Shown in pieces: positions 1-11,387 of a stretch of 64,000 nt of DNA (the first letter of the stretch is position 1; each line of letters opens with the position of its first letter). The position numbers were made by a program, and so were the translations under genes. Source of the stretch: Rugalucina vietnamica (lineage: Eukaryota > Mollusca > Bivalvia > Lucinida > Lucinidae); the NCBI GenBank assembly GCA_964017185.1, contig OZ024873.1:49152760-49216759 (forward strand). Direction: 5' to 3'. The notes under the pieces are model-generated. The model searched no databases and had not been told where the DNA came from. It saw only the letters and a list, made by a program, of their open reading frames with translations.

Positions 1-369
1 TTCAAGATTAGCTATGTGAAGTCAATTTGTATCATAAATAGGTTATTTATTGTAAAAAGATCAATTTAAATGACTTACCAAACGCAGCTGGTCATAAAAC
101 TGTGCCGAGTTCAACGATTGTGTGCCGAGTTCGAAATTGCCGCTAATACGGTGTGGCCCCACTGCAAAAATAATTACTTTTAGTTTCAATGCACATCAAA
201 AACAAAATTATAAAGCATACATAACTCAGGCCCCAAGACCTAAAAAGTGACTCCCAAGATTTGCAAGAAATTCAATTTTATGGCGTTGAGATAACCTCCC
301 ACATACATGAAAAGGCATATATAAGATTATTTTTGGGGATAAAATTTGTATGGGTTTTCAAATTGCTTA

Positions 370-603
370 CGACTGTTCGTTTGGACTGTTGGAATGCCAA
401 AGGACGATAGTTTGTGTTGAGGCTTAACCAGTTAACAATTTTTCAATCATGTCGGGACGGAGCAAACGCTTACTGGGTTTAACCAGTACTGAAGGGAGTT
501 AATGTGTCTTGCTCAGGGACACAGCACGATGACGCATGCGGGGATCGAACCCAGGACCTCTCGATTAGGATTCCGACGCTCTACCACTACGCCACCGCGC
601 ATG
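370..603 (-). mobile_element. tRNA-derived SINE (copy 1)
   Basis: Read on the minus strand, about 601-530 is a tRNA-like head with an A box (GGTGGCGTAGTGGTAGAGCG) and a B box (GGTTCGATCCC). A non-tRNA body follows with the phrase CTGAGCAAGACAC. No CCA or mature tRNA context, so this is a SINE, not a tRNA gene. Part of the body (GTCGGGACG region) recurs near 2540 and 26055. Confidence 0.7.
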
Positions 604-1368
604 ACTTTTACAAACTGTTTTATGAAAAGGTGGTATTGAAACGACATGTTCTGAAAGATGGAAAAAAAATAGCTTATCCTGACTTAAAATCCAGCAACCT
701 TCTGTCTACAATTATTAAAGACCAAAGTGCTTTCGGTCTGGTGTTTTTCCTGGTAATGTAGGCCGTTCATACCTTTTGATCTTGGAAATATGTTTTTCAG
801 TCTGTAGCTTCTACAGACATGGTGATAGTACGTTTACGCCTGCTAGGCTTTTCTGTCCTTTAAACTCGTGGAGAGGTTGTTTGGTTGCACAGTGTTGGTT
901 GTTTGATTTGTTGCTTGTAGTGTGCGGTAAAGAGCCGATTTTGCTGTTTACCGGTTTTATTAATGATAATGATAATCTCTATGTTTGTTTTTATTTAATT
1001 TTCTTTCTTTATGAAATCGAGTATAGTTTTCGGCGTTGTCCCCAGTAAAACGATAATCGGTGTCCCAGGAAAAGTGGTTTATCTTCATTATACTACTGTT
1101 TATTGTGCCTGCCTCTCTGTCGTGCTCGTTGCCTCGTTTCTGTCGAAACTTAGCCGGATGGCTACCTTGTTGGGAAAGAGCTAGTCATTCTGCTCTTCGT
1201 GTGTGTTGTCGGAAAAATGTTTTGTTGTGTTTTATGTATTTTCTTTCCCACCTGGTGTCTATGTTGGGACTTACAATGTAATCGCATCGATTCCTGGTCC
1301 CTCTATTCTTACTTTGCAAATGTGACGGAGCTGTTTTTTTTTTTTGTTTTTTTTTTACAAAGGTAAAA
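604..1368. other. No recognised gene
   Basis: Only short T-rich ORFs without recognisable domains are present. A poly-T run lies near 1333-1357. I see no splice-bounded exon or repeat match to the rest of the window. Confidence 0.4.
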
Positions 1369-1598
1369 GACCGACATGAGAAAACCGGTCTTCTGGGTTT
1401 CCGACCAGGTCCTACACAAACCGGCCAGTATAGTCCCAGAAAAAGGCTAGTAACTAGAATTTTTGGAAGTAGGTTAAGGAGGCATTGTACTATCTAGCGA
1501 AAACAAAGACGTTGATCAGCTGTGCAGTTACTGCACAGCTGATCTTCGCGTTTGGTTTCATATATATGCAAAGTCCAGTTTTGTCATGACGCGGCTCA
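1369..1598. mobile_element. MITE family B, copy 1
   Basis: Family B is a ~230-bp element with terminal inverted repeats of the type TGAGCCGCNTCATGAGAAAA. It has an internal palindrome (GCGAAAACAAAGNCGCTGAT) centred on TGCAGTTACTGCA. This copy has a degenerate left end and a clear right end (GCGGCTCA). Confidence 0.75.
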
Positions 1599-1653
1599 TA
1601 TGATGTAATTACAGACTGTTATGAGCCAAAGAAAAATTAAATTCCTTGAAGAC

Positions 1654-1856
1654 TGAGCCACCTCGTGGGAAAACCAACAATGTGGTTTCCGAACAGGTCC
1701 GACACAAACCGGCATGTACAAACACAGAAAAGAGCTAGAAGCTTGAAAGTTTGGATTTAAGTAGAAAAGGAATTGTACTATCCGAGTAGCGAAAACAAAG
1801 GCGCTGATCAGCTTCGCGGTTACCGCAGATTATTGGTTATTTCATGAGGCGGCTCA
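1654..1856. mobile_element. MITE family B, copy 2
   Basis: Both terminal repeats are recognisable (TGAGCCACCTCGTGGGAAAA on the left, GAGGCGGCTCA on the right). The right arm of the internal palindrome is shortened, so the copy is internally deleted. Confidence 0.75.
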
Positions 1857-2007
1857 AGTAATGTTTGTGTTCCAGTTAATATACACTATATTGTCCGTTC
1901 CAAGAGCGAGCACAGACTGCCAATCCATGTCTGTTTGATTGCAGAAACGATGAACATTTTTGAAATGCTAACAACTTGACGAAATGAATGAGAGAAACAG
2001 AATGATA

Positions 2008-2233
2008 TGAGCCGCGACGCGAGAAAACCGGTCTTCGGGATATCCGACCAGGTCCCACAGGAACCGGCCTGTACAGTCACAGAAATAAGCTAGAACATTG
2101 CAATTTCGGATTTACTGCACTACTATATGTGTAGCGGAAACAAAATCACTGATTGGCTGTGCTGTTACTGCGCAGTTGATCTGAGTCTTTGTTTTCGCTT
2201 ATGCGATAATCCGGTTTTCTCATGACGAGGCAC
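2008..2233. mobile_element. MITE family B, copy 3
   Basis: Starts TGAGCCGCGACGCGAGAAAA and ends at a degraded right terminus (CATGACGAGGCACA). The internal palindrome has diverged (GCTGTGCTGTTACTGCGCAG). Confidence 0.7.
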
Positions 2234-2272
2234 AAATTGTTTTATTTATCACATAAATTTGCGTTCGACAAC

Positions 2273-2477
2273 TGAGCCATCGCCATCCCCCCAGTTCCGA
2301 CACAGACCGGTCTGTACAGTCACAGAAGAACGCTCTATTTGGATACAAATAGTAGAGGTATGGAACTATTCGTGTATCGAAAACAAAGGCGCTGATCAGC
2401 TGTGCAGTTACTGCACAGCTGATCTGCGCCTTTGTTTTCGCATATGCAAATTGTTGGTTTTCTGATGCGACGGCTCA
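2273..2477. mobile_element. MITE family B, copy 4
   Basis: Left end TGAGCCATCGCCATC, right end GACGGCTCA. The central palindrome is CTGATCAGCTGTGCAG joined to its complement. This is the fourth family B copy in 1.1 kb. Confidence 0.75.
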
Positions 2478-2504
2478 ACTAGATTTCTGTCTCTTTGAAC
2501 GACC

Positions 2505-2800
2505 GTAAACAGCACAGTTGACAATTCAAATAATATGGTCATGTCGGCACGTTGTCTCCGTGTTCTTGCACATGTTGCACTTCTACCTAACATTGGGATG
2601 TAAGTGGCATACGAAATGGGCTAGAAATAAAACCACTCATGGCAAGTAAAGAACAGTAATGATTATAAATGGATGCTTTGACGTCCACTTTTCCAGGGCT
2701 AAGCGTGTTACCAGTAATCAGATTGTAGTCTGTAATAATTAGATTTCCCTAGAGGCACAGGCTCGCATGCCCGATGAGCGAGCCCCAGATGTAATGTACA
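2505..2800 (-). repeat. Interspersed repeat sharing a SINE core
   Basis: About 290 bp resemble 26030-26330, with shared phrases GGTCATGTCGG, CCTAACATTGGGATGT and ACCAGTAATCAGATTG. The GTCGGGACG part also occurs in the SINE at 370-603. Probably an old SINE copy; no tRNA head is visible. Confidence 0.5.
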
Positions 2801-2861
2801 CACAGTGACTCAGTCTGTGCATGAGCATAGGGGTGACATGTAGATGTATGGGCTAACGTTT

Positions 2862-3091
2862 CATCACGAAATGTCCGTGTACTATGTACCCCCATTGAAC
2901 CCCACTTTTACATAGCAAAACTGGGGCATGCAGGGATATACCTATTGGCGAGGCGGTTCTATCGTGTACCCACAATCTATGTTTTGAGCAAAAATAAGAA
3001 AAAAATATCAATTTTTTTCAGCTGATTTTTTTTTTTTTAATTTTTGAAGCTCAAAAATATCTGTTTATTGCATGGACAAGTTTTCGTAATG
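2862..3091 (-). mobile_element. MITE family A, copy 1
   Basis: Family A is a ~240-280-bp element with imperfect terminal repeats (CATTACGAAAACTTGCCCAT on one side, ACGGACATGTTTTCCTGATG on the other). Its palindromic centre is ACCCACAATCTATGTTTTG around CGCCTCGNCGAGGCG. This copy is inverted and has lost much of one central arm. Confidence 0.75.
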
Positions 3092-4598
3092 TATTATCTT
3101 GCACAATGACACAATTTATCATGATTTTAGTAGCAAAAGAAAGTCCTATTACATATGCCAGTCAATGGAATAACGCATACCAAAACGTCAAAACAAAATC
3201 ACGCTTGCCATTTTAGCCTAGATAAGAATTCCATTCATAAAGTGTCTAATGACCGTCAATAACAGAGTGCCAAACCAATTTTTTTTGGCAGTTACAACTG
3301 TCAAATTGTTTCAAATACGATCGATCGGAGCACACACCCGCTTTTGTTCAAAGTTTGACACCAAAATGCTTGTCTAGTCTTTACGTGAAATCTTTTTTTA
3401 TTTATTGTTAATAGGAGATAATATGTTTCAAAAATGTCATTTCTCGTAACTTGATCCAGATTAACAGCCAATAGTATGGAAAAAAATTGTAAAATACACT
3501 TGTTGTAGCCATAGCGGATCTGTAGATTCTCCGGATCAAAATTTATTTCAAAAGAATTTTACAAAAATATGAAACAAGATTTTTTTAAACGAACTTGGCC
3601 ACTTGACTCTTGATTCAAACATGTTTCATTCCATGGTCAATGACCGTGGATAATGACGTCAACATCTTGTTCACGTCAATGGTTCCCGGCTCATATATAG
3701 AAACACGATGGAAAAAGCGTTCTTTTACACACGGCGATTCGCCGAATTTCCCGAAAATGAAAGGTACCATGTAAGTTATCTTTCGATTTTGGTTGCTAAT
3801 ATGTTTTCCAATTATTTTCTGTCATTTTGACGAAGTTTCCGTCCTAAAATCGATTATTAGGACATAATTAATGAGAAACTTTGAAACGGTGGCATTGTAG
3901 TTACTCCGGATCACGTTTAACCGCGTACTGTCATTTTATGCTCTAAAAGGACTTGGATTGTTTGATGTTTGTAACTTAATGTATATTTTTACATTCCGGG
4001 TGTTTATATGATAGAATTAAGTGTAAACAATGAAATAATCTGCGTTTTTTTTAACAAGCATCATATACTATTCCGACGCTATTCAGATCACCCATGGAAC
4101 ATCGTGTCTTCGGTGGGGGTGGGGTTGAGCAAATATAGCTGTGGGAAAATGCCGCCGAAAAATGCACATGTTTTGGTCCTAGGAACATTTCATAAGGCTC
4201 ACTGTATTACTACATGCAAAAAATTTGAAGAATAAACCCATCGGTGGTGATATATAGTCCATGATCCGGAATACCTCCAACTGATTCGCTTTGACTTCAA
4301 TCATGCATAGACTTTCACGGTCCAGTAGTTACAGTCGCGTGCTTGATCAAAAATGAAAACCATTACAGTTGATGAGGAACTGAATTGGCTTCAAGATAAT
4401 ACTAAGTTTATAATACTCAAGGCATTCATATGCGCATGCGCAGCAATTTTCATGAACTTGATCCGGAATGGGTTGAATAATTGTACATTTGGTACAAAAC
4501 GGACCGATTAGGCATTGATACATAAAACACATCAATTTTAAAGCGTTTCCCCATGTTCGACACAAGCACATGTAAACAATGTTTTTTTCAACATCATA
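3092..4598. other. No recognised gene
   Basis: AT-rich sequence with no ORF of recognisable family. A possible promoter at 3654-3770 is listed separately. ORFs at 4008-4235 (+) and 4347-4571 (-) show no domain and no splice context. Confidence 0.35.
3654..3770 (+). promoter_or_regulatory. Possible TATA promoter with a short first coding exon
   Basis: In order: a CRE-like TGACGTCA at about 3654, a TATA-like CATATATAG at 3692-3700, and an ATG at 3757. The four codons MKGT are followed by a good 5' splice site (GTAAGT at 3771). The spacing suits a promoter and first exon. The exon would end in a phase that does not fit the R-spondin FU1 exon and encodes no signal peptide, so any gene it belongs to is unknown. 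Confidence 0.22.
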
Positions 4599-4850
4599 TG
4601 AGCTGCGTCATTAGAAGAAACCCGTTTATTTGTCTATGAAGACGCAGATAAACTGTACATAAGTAGTGTCTTTGTTTTCGCCATGGGAATAGCACAATCC
4701 CTATTCTTTTTAAAATCCGAAAATTTCAATGTGCAAGATAGTTCCGTGAGTGTAAAAGACCGGTTTGTGTCGCGTCGAATGAGCCGCGATGTGAAGAAAA
4801 TCCGACACAAACCAGACTGTGCATACACAGAATACATTGAGCTAGACCAT
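4599..4850. mobile_element. MITE family B remnants (copy 5)
   Basis: Two partial, back-to-back family B pieces. One starts TGAGCTGCGTCATTAGAAG; the second starts at the TGAGCCGCGATGTGAAG near 4780. The inner palindrome is mostly lost. Confidence 0.5.
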
Positions 4851-5551
4851 TATATCCCAAATGATACAGTATAAAATGCTGCATAAATAACCTGTTCAAA
4901 AATTGACCCTTCGACTTAAGGCTTAAGGACTTTTCTCAGCTTATCAGTAGAGAGCCTTTGATAAGCATCAAGCTTTCATACCAGTCCTTATCGAATTATA
5001 TATATGTAAATGTTGTTTAATCATATGTATGTGAATTTGTTGGAATATATACGTTTAAACTTCATTTTGCTAGCGCTTGTCCAGGCAGTACGCTTGACAC
5101 AATTTCTGACAATACACCTTTAAAGAACAAAATATATACTTGCCAAAAAAAGTAAAGCATTCGTTTAAATTTTCCTCATAGTAGGCATTAGGTTGCAATA
5201 TAGTCGCTGGATTTTATGGTAACATTTCGACCAATTCAGTAGTGGCAGTAAAATTGTAAGCAGTGCCCGGAAACAAGCACTAACTTAGCCAAATTCCCTT
5301 TACGAAAATGTAGGCTGGAAACAACCAAAGCTTTCGGTGAAGAGAACATAAATTTATTTTATCATATGACGTCGCTGTTTTCCAGTGGATAGCGTCATGT
5401 CATAAAAATCGTATGACCACACGTGTATTCACTTTTGCGGGAATATATAACGTCATTGACGACGTCCGTAACAACAATGTAAATTTTCATTGAAAATATG
5501 TCCACTTCGAAGGCGATAAAATCCTATTTTAAAAGTCATATGATAAAACGA

Positions 5552-5643
5552 ATCTTACACTCGTGGTCATTTCATATGAAATTTATTAAACTCGCCAAAG
5601 GCTCGTTTAATAAATTTCATATGAAATGACCACTCGTGTAAGA
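5552..5643. repeat. Near-perfect 41-bp inverted repeat (hairpin)
   Basis: The left arm beginning ATCTTACACTCGTGGTCATT is matched by the complement ending AATGACCACTCGTGTAAGAT. The loop is about 7 nt around CGCCAAAGG. It is probably the centre of a palindromic MITE. Confidence 0.8.
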
Positions 5644-5838
5644 TCCTCTATGTATCACGTCTCTTTCAAATTAAGTTTAATATGGTTCTTTACTTCTTTG
5701 ACCAGTTTATACATCGTTTTCCTTCACGTAAAAGCCATAATTTTAATGTCTGTAGCAAACAATACTAATTAGTCTGGGGTTACGTTTGCTAATTGCGAGA
5801 AAACAGAGAAAATAATAACACAAATAACGCTCCAAATT

Positions 5839-6074
5839 TGAGGCGCCTCATGGGAAAACCAACAATCTGCATAGGCGAAAACAAAGACGCAGATCAGCTT
5901 CGCGGTAACCGCGAAGCTGATCAGCGCCTTTGTTTTCGCTTCTCGGATAGTACAATTCCTCTTCTACTTAAATCCAAAATTTCAAGCTTCTAGCTCTTTT
6001 CTGTTACTGTGCAGGTCGGTTTGTGTCAGACCTGTTCGGTAACCACATTGTTGGTTTTCCCACGAGACGGCTCA
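5839..6074. mobile_element. MITE family B, copy 6
   Basis: A well-preserved copy, with TGAGGCGCCTCATGGGAAAA on the left and CACGAGACGGCTCA on the right. The central palindrome GATCAGCTTCGCGGT is joined to its complement. Confidence 0.85.
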
Positions 6075-6299
6075 TTTCTCCAGACGTATCAAATTACCGC
6101 TGACTGCCGTTAACAACCGGTTATTTAGCTATAGAAGGTCAGACTTACAACTTTACTATGCCTAATTACTACGAACTACACTAGTCTGTCGTGCGACATC
6201 GCAGCGTGATTTCCTCTGAATAATGACATGCTATGAGAGAAAACGAGAAAGTTGGTTACAATCGAAAGTTCACATTCTTGGTTTTGATAGTCTATCAAG

Positions 6300-6540
6300 T
6301 TGTATATGACACCAGGAAAATTTTATAGTTTGCAAGGGTATACCTAATTTTCTTACTTTTGATCCAAAACACACATTGTGGGTTCTTGTTAGAATCGCCT
6401 CGGCGAGGCGGTTGTAACGTGTACCCAAAATGTATGTTTTGGCCGAAAATATTAAAACAAACAAAATTTTCCACCGAAACTTTCATTTTTTTTCTTCCGA
6501 TAAAAATCTCTGTATTTGCATGTACAAGTTTTCGTAATGA
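6300..6540 (-). mobile_element. MITE family A, copy 2 (divergent)
   Basis: Inverted, divergent copy. The centre keeps CGCCTCGGCGAGGCGGTTGT. The right end keeps GCATGTACAAGTTTTCGTAA, matching the family A terminus. Confidence 0.65.
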
Positions 6541-6895
6541 ATAATATCTCGGAGGATGTACGGTCTCCTTTAATATATTGAATCTGTACATCGGGTATAC
6601 ATCCAGCCTTAAGATAAATATGAGAACTAAAATGCTCTAAAATCATATTAAATCATAAAGTATGGGTATTAAAACCATACGATGTTAAAATATTGCACAT
6701 TTCTTGAAAGAGATTTTTATTCAAAATTTGTCAGCATTTCTATCTGTTTCCATGTGTTCTAGTCATCGATCATAGAGGAATAATTTTTATTGTATGAAAT
6801 TATCTCATTTTTTTTCAGTTAAGTATACATGTAACTCAGTACGAATTCTATCCGACATTTTAAAATAAAACCTGGCGTCCTTTTGTGGGACAAAG

Positions 6896-6962
6896 GCAAA
6901 CAGCATAGCCCCAGATGTGACGCCGCAGAAAGCGGCGTCCCATCTGGGGCTATCCTGTTTGC
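6896..6962. repeat. GC-rich 30-bp-arm hairpin
   Basis: GCAAACAGCATAGCCCCAGA pairs with TCTGGGGCTATCCTGTTTGC. The inner arms GACGCCGC and GCGGCGTC close a 5-nt loop (AGAAA). The stem is strongly base-paired and lies in otherwise AT-rich DNA. Confidence 0.75.
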
Positions 6963-7406
6963 ACAGAGACATTTCATCGAAAAATGAGATAAGAAATAAT
7001 AATCACTCCTAATATCCTTAAAAATGAAAGAGGACTCACCCAATTGATAACGATGGGAGAATCCATTTGTCAAATTTGGGTTAAAATAAAACCTGTCAAT
7101 GATATATTTATAGTAACAAAGTCGTAAAAATTGTAGAACTCTTCGATGAGCTCTCACCAGCATCACAACCTTGGACTTCGGCTTGAAGTTCCAGCAAGTT
7201 GCACCTTGCTGACAATGCACTCTCAAGCCGTGTTCATGTACATTTGCACACGGTAGTATTTTTGCACTTGAACACGGCTTTAGTCTTTTATAAATTAAAC
7301 ACTGGTAACGAAATAAGTTTCAAGATTTTAATAATTATTAACTCGAAATTTCCATGCACATGATTTAATTTTTAGAGTTTTGATAGACCTACATTGTAAA
7401 ACTATT

Positions 7407-8186
7407 TTATAACCATTTTCTGCAAAAGAAAACGCCAAGCGCTGCTGCGCCAGTGACGATGCCTAGCTGAATGCCATAATCTGTAATTTTCTTCCAGTTT
7501 GTTAACGTCTTCTTTGTAGTATTTGCTTTTCCCGGGTACAGTGTTTTTGCTAATTGTTTGCTTTGTTTATAACAACTACTAACTGAACGCATTTGCTTGA
7601 CACCATAGTTGCTATCAGGAATTTCGTCAGCAAAATGTACTCTGAGGTGAGACACACTGCGCGACTTTCTAGTTTGGCTTTTATCAGATTCCAAACCGTG
7701 TAGTATGTACAAAGAGTTATCATTATGACGTATAGTTCCATGACCCTTTTTGACCATGGCACCGTCACCTTCGCATGCGTTCCGGCGTGGGCTTTGGTCA
7801 AGCGCCTCCTTTTCGTATTTTCTTGCCGATCTTCTGCTCTCATAACAAAGGGCAGTGATCATCTCTTGACCATTCCAAAAACACTCCACGGACAGATCGT
7901 CATTCATGGTCGTCAGTTCTCGATTCGGCTCGTCTTCCTGCTTCAAAACGTCTTTTGCTTCGCGGCTAAGCATCAGCCATTTATAGTGGAATGTCTCGTC
8001 GCTCGGGAGAAACAGCGCGACTTGCCATGTAGCCGCACCGACGTATTCCGCTATGACCGCTCTGTCGGTGTTCCATTCTCCCATCGCCTCGTGGGACCCG
8101 GTCAGTGCTAGACATTGGGCCACAGGGTCGTGAGTGGGGACGTGGACGAGAAACAGGACTCTCACCTCACTGCCCTGATATTGCAT
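7407..8186 (-). CDS. CBM20 (starch/glycogen-binding) protein with C-terminal membrane anchor
   Basis: A 259-residue ORF. Residues ~7-105 look like a CBM20 carbohydrate-binding module: GSHEAMGEW with W38, a second tryptophan W54 before LFLP, the HYKW stretch at 68-70, and NRE at 88-90, all positions typical of CBM20. A hydrophilic, basic linker (~110-235) follows. The C-terminus (~237-255) is one hydrophobic helix ending in FFCRKWL, so the protein is probably tail-anchored with the CBM facing the cytosol. The vertebrate glycogen tether STBD1 joins the same two parts in the opposite order (N-terminal anchor, C-terminal CBM20). The ATG follows a 3' splice site (TTTTCAG) directly, so a 5' exon, coding or not, probably exists. 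The tail-anchor reading and any role in glycogen trafficking are inference. GPCPD1-type CBM20 enzymes are excluded by length. Confidence 0.75.
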   Translation of the reverse strand: MQYQGSEVRVLFLVHVPTHDPVAQCLALTGSHEAMGEWNTDRAVIAEYVGAATWQVALFLPSDETFHYKWLMLSREAKDVLKQEDEPNRELTTMNDDLSVECFWNGQEMITALCYESRRSARKYEKEALDQSPRRNACEGDGAMVKKGHGTIRHNDNSLYILHGLESDKSQTRKSRSVSHLRVHFADEIPDSNYGVKQMRSVSSCYKQSKQLAKTLYPGKANTTKKTLTNWKKITDYGIQLGIVTGAAALGVFFCRKWL

Positions 8187-8248
8187 CTGAAAATGAATAG
8201 AAAGTAGAGTATGGACAGAAAAACATAATGGAATTGATCCAACTAATT

Positions 8249-8486
8249 CATTACGAAAGCTTGCTCATGCAATAAACAGATATTTTTTTAGCTGTTTTAG
8301 CTGAACATTTTTGATATTTTTCTTATTTTTGCTCAAAACATAGATTGTGGGTACGGCGAGGCTGTTCTAACGAGTACCCACGATCTATGTTTTGGAGCAA
8401 AAATAAGAAAAAAATAGGTATATCCCTGCAAATTCTAGTTTTGCTATATAAAAGTGGGGTTCAAGGGGGTTTACATTACACGACCC
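8249..8486 (+). mobile_element. MITE family A, copy 3
   Basis: Begins CATTACGAAAGCTTGCTCAT. The palindromic centre (ATAGATTGTGGGTACGGCGA) has lost part of its left arm. The right terminus is truncated after the GGGGTTCAAGGGGGTTTACA segment. Confidence 0.7.
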
Positions 8487-8802
8487 AACACAGACATCAG
8501 ACGGAAAAGGAGAGCACAAGGCATCATACATGAATATATCTATCTTCATATATTGAGTCGAACAATTTCTGATCATCATCTCAGGTGTGGGGTGGGTGCT
8601 AAATTTTGAATTTAGCAAGATGGGGAGAACATTCGGGATGGGCCATTAAAACTAATTACAAGAAGCTAAACAGAGGCATACTAAAACGCATACCCCTGAG
8701 CCCCTGATCTAAATAAGAGCCTTGAACTCTTCAGCAGTCTTTGACGAGACCACTGAAGAGGGAATTCCATAAATGGATAGTCCTAGGGAAAAAAAGAATT
8801 CT

Positions 8803-9663
8803 TCAGAGCATCACTATAGGCCATATATCTTGTGAATTGTAAATCCTGGTACGTCTTAAGTTGGGTGCTGGGGTCAGATATTTATCAAGAGACGCTGTAC
8901 CGGAGTGGACCTTGTAGAAGAAAGTTAAGGAGGACTTCACCCTGCGGTCCTCCAGGGATGGCCACTCGAGTTCGTCCAACATATCGTCGACGCTACTCCT
9001 GTCCCGCCATCGCCTGCAGGTCCACCTGGCTGCTGTTCTCTGCACTTTCTCCACCTTTTTGTCTCAGTTTCATCATAGGGATGCCAAATAGGAGCTGCAT
9101 ACTCGAGCTGAGGACGAACCAATTTATTGTATGCAACTTCCTTTGTTTGCCGAGGTGCAAGAGCCAAATTGCGCCGAAGGAAACTCAATGTCTTAGTTGC
9201 TTTGCAAGAAATTTCAGAAGTATGTTGAACTCATTCCAAGTCGTCAGTGATAGTAAGTACAAGGCATTTGGCGCATCGAACCTGTTCCAGAGTAGTTGAA
9301 GGTAATTTGATTGCTAGGGAGGTGCCGGGTCACCCTCATTGATTGACATTTGGCGACATTGAATTTCATTTGCCAATCGGTCTCCAATTGTGCAAGGCTA
9401 TTCAGGTCATCTTGTAGAATCTGGCAATCAGTGAGTGATTTGATATTCCTATATAAAACACAATCGTCTGCAAAGAGACAAACTGATGACCTGATATTGT
9501 ACGGAAGGTCAATATCAAGAAAAGGACCGGTCCCAAGACCGATCCTTGCGGGACTCCAGATAAGTCCGGGACTGGATCTGAGGCTTGGCCATCTAACACC
9601 ACTTTTTGATATATAACAATATGCAGTAAGAGCAAGACTTAACTTTTCCCTCAAGGTGATCAA
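8803..9663 (-). pseudogene. Decayed non-LTR reverse transcriptase fragment
   Basis: Minus-strand pieces in several frames reconstruct the order of a Jockey/CR1-like RT. First comes SGVPQGSVLGPVLF (about 9580), then SSVCLFADDCVLYR with the F/YADD catalytic box (about 9470). Next is LETDWQMKFNVAKCQSM (about 9370), and the thumb region LVRPQLEYAAPIWHP (about 9100) ends in SSLTFFYKVHSG (about 8880). At least two frameshifts and no endonuclease: a dead 5'-truncated LINE copy. Confidence 0.75.
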
Positions 9664-10316
9664 CCGACTGGCATAAACGTATAAAAGATATCGTGCAAAC
9701 AGAAAATAACAGGCTAAGGCCAGTAAAAAGGTTCAGAATTGTAGGTTTAAATTGACGATCCGCGTGATTTTTTAAATTATATCACACCAGATCGCAGGCA
9801 GTCCAAATTCATCCACCCGCTGGCATACAGACAAATCAGCACTTCTACCAATTACTGCAAGTATAGCTTTTTTCCAAGAACTGTAGTACATTGGAACGCT
9901 TTACCCATCAGTATTGTCATGCTCCCCACCGTGGCACACTGCAGTCATGCTGTTTGCCAGGTGGTGCATGTGTCTCCCTAATCACCAGATTCTGTTTTTA
10001 TCTTTAAAACTATACTAACACTCTTCTTTCACTGTAAAAATCATTTCAGTCACTTCACTTTTCTTTTATTTCAGCTAACCCCCTTTAGCACTTGGTATTC
10101 CGGAATTCCTTCTGAAGTCCTCTGATGAGGTTAAGAAGTAGTGGAAGATAGATAGATTATATAAAATTATGGATAACCAACTTGCGCTGCGACAGAGACA
10201 TCATAGAATACGAAATGGAGCCAGTATATAACCACTATCAGATAGTCAAAGATCGCTTGCGTGAATCTGAACATTGCATTCTGAAAGATTTGAAATCGTG
10301 GATGACAACGAGCTCA
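9664..10316. other. No recognised gene
   Basis: Unassigned AT-rich sequence. The 75-codon plus-strand ORF ending near 10409 runs into the palindromic MITE C and shows no family match. Confidence 0.35.
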
Positions 10317-10606
10317 GGCCCCGAGGTTATAAAACTTTCTTCATGCTCAACTCAGCTGAGCTTAAATTTTCAAATCCTCATAAATACTAAAATATGCCAA
10401 ATGTATTGAAATTGAAGGTTTAGAACTCCAAAGCCTGTAATTTATCCTGCTCATAAATGTTAAAATGCCAACAATTGTTGGCATTTTAACATTTAAGAGC
10501 AGGATAAAATGCCAACAATTGTTGGCATTTTAACATTTATGAGCAGGATAAATTTTAGTCTCAGCTGAGCTGAGCATGAAAAAAGTTTTATAACCTCGGG
10601 CCCAGG
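10317..10606. mobile_element. Palindromic MITE family C, copy 1
   Basis: Terminal inverted repeats CCCCGAGGTTATAAAACTTT and its complement enclose CAGCTGAG and the palindrome ATGCCAACAATTGTTGGCAT. The central palindrome occurs twice here (about 10464 and 10509), so the core has been tandemly duplicated. A second element is at 45857. Confidence 0.8.
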
Positions 10607-11387
10607 TGTAGTATTGTCAGGGTGGCGTTCCTTCAGTATTCTGATTCTGGCCCGCAGTGTAGACATATTCGCAAAATATTCGTTATATGCTAACGTAAGA
10701 TGAATAAAATGAGAAAACACATTATTACGTGTATGGTATTCTTATTGTCTGGATATAAAATTATTGGTCTTTTAAATGTATATCTGTGCCTTTCGTTTTC
10801 GTTTCAGTATAGTTCGAAGGAGGGCGTACATACATGAGACACAGCTTGCATAAAACCCACAAAGAAAGGCAATGTGAAACTTAAAAGTAAAGCAAATGTA
10901 AATTCTTTATTTAGAGGGCTACCCATTTGGTTAAAACCAGTCTTAGCACTAATTTTATATTAACATGTAATCAATATATCAGAATCAGAATAGTTTACCG
11001 GTGAAACGTTAAACTGACAATAACACACCAGGGTATTATATAAAGAAGTAAACGTACCTTGTATGTTTCACCCGATGACGTGATACCGTATTGTCGTTGA
11101 TCGTTCTTATGTGTAGCGCAGATTCTTTTATGGCATGATTGATACGTTGTGTCTCTTACACTTCGGATATCAACGAAATATAGACGTTGCTAAGAGACGA
11201 CGCAGCACGCGTAATTTAGAAACGTCGGAACGTCAACGTCGTTGTGTAAAAAATTAAACTTTTTTTTTTTTGGCGACGTTTCATCATTTGCATGCTAATG
11301 AAAATGTGTTGAAGCTGATTATGTATATTCGTAACGTTTGTTACCCTTTCTGATTTAAATCATGACTGGCTTTCTTGGTATTGAAAC
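10607..11387. other. No recognised gene
   Basis: No ORF with a recognisable domain; a poly-T tract at about 11262. I see nothing else in it. Confidence 0.35.

Noticed and set aside
3757-3770. First exon of R-spondin
   Set aside because: It ends in phase 2 whereas the FU1 exon needs one preceding base, and it encodes no signal peptide.
6819-7226. 135-codon minus-strand ORF as a gene
   Set aside because: It crosses a GC-rich hairpin and shows no domain, splice sites or coding-like composition.
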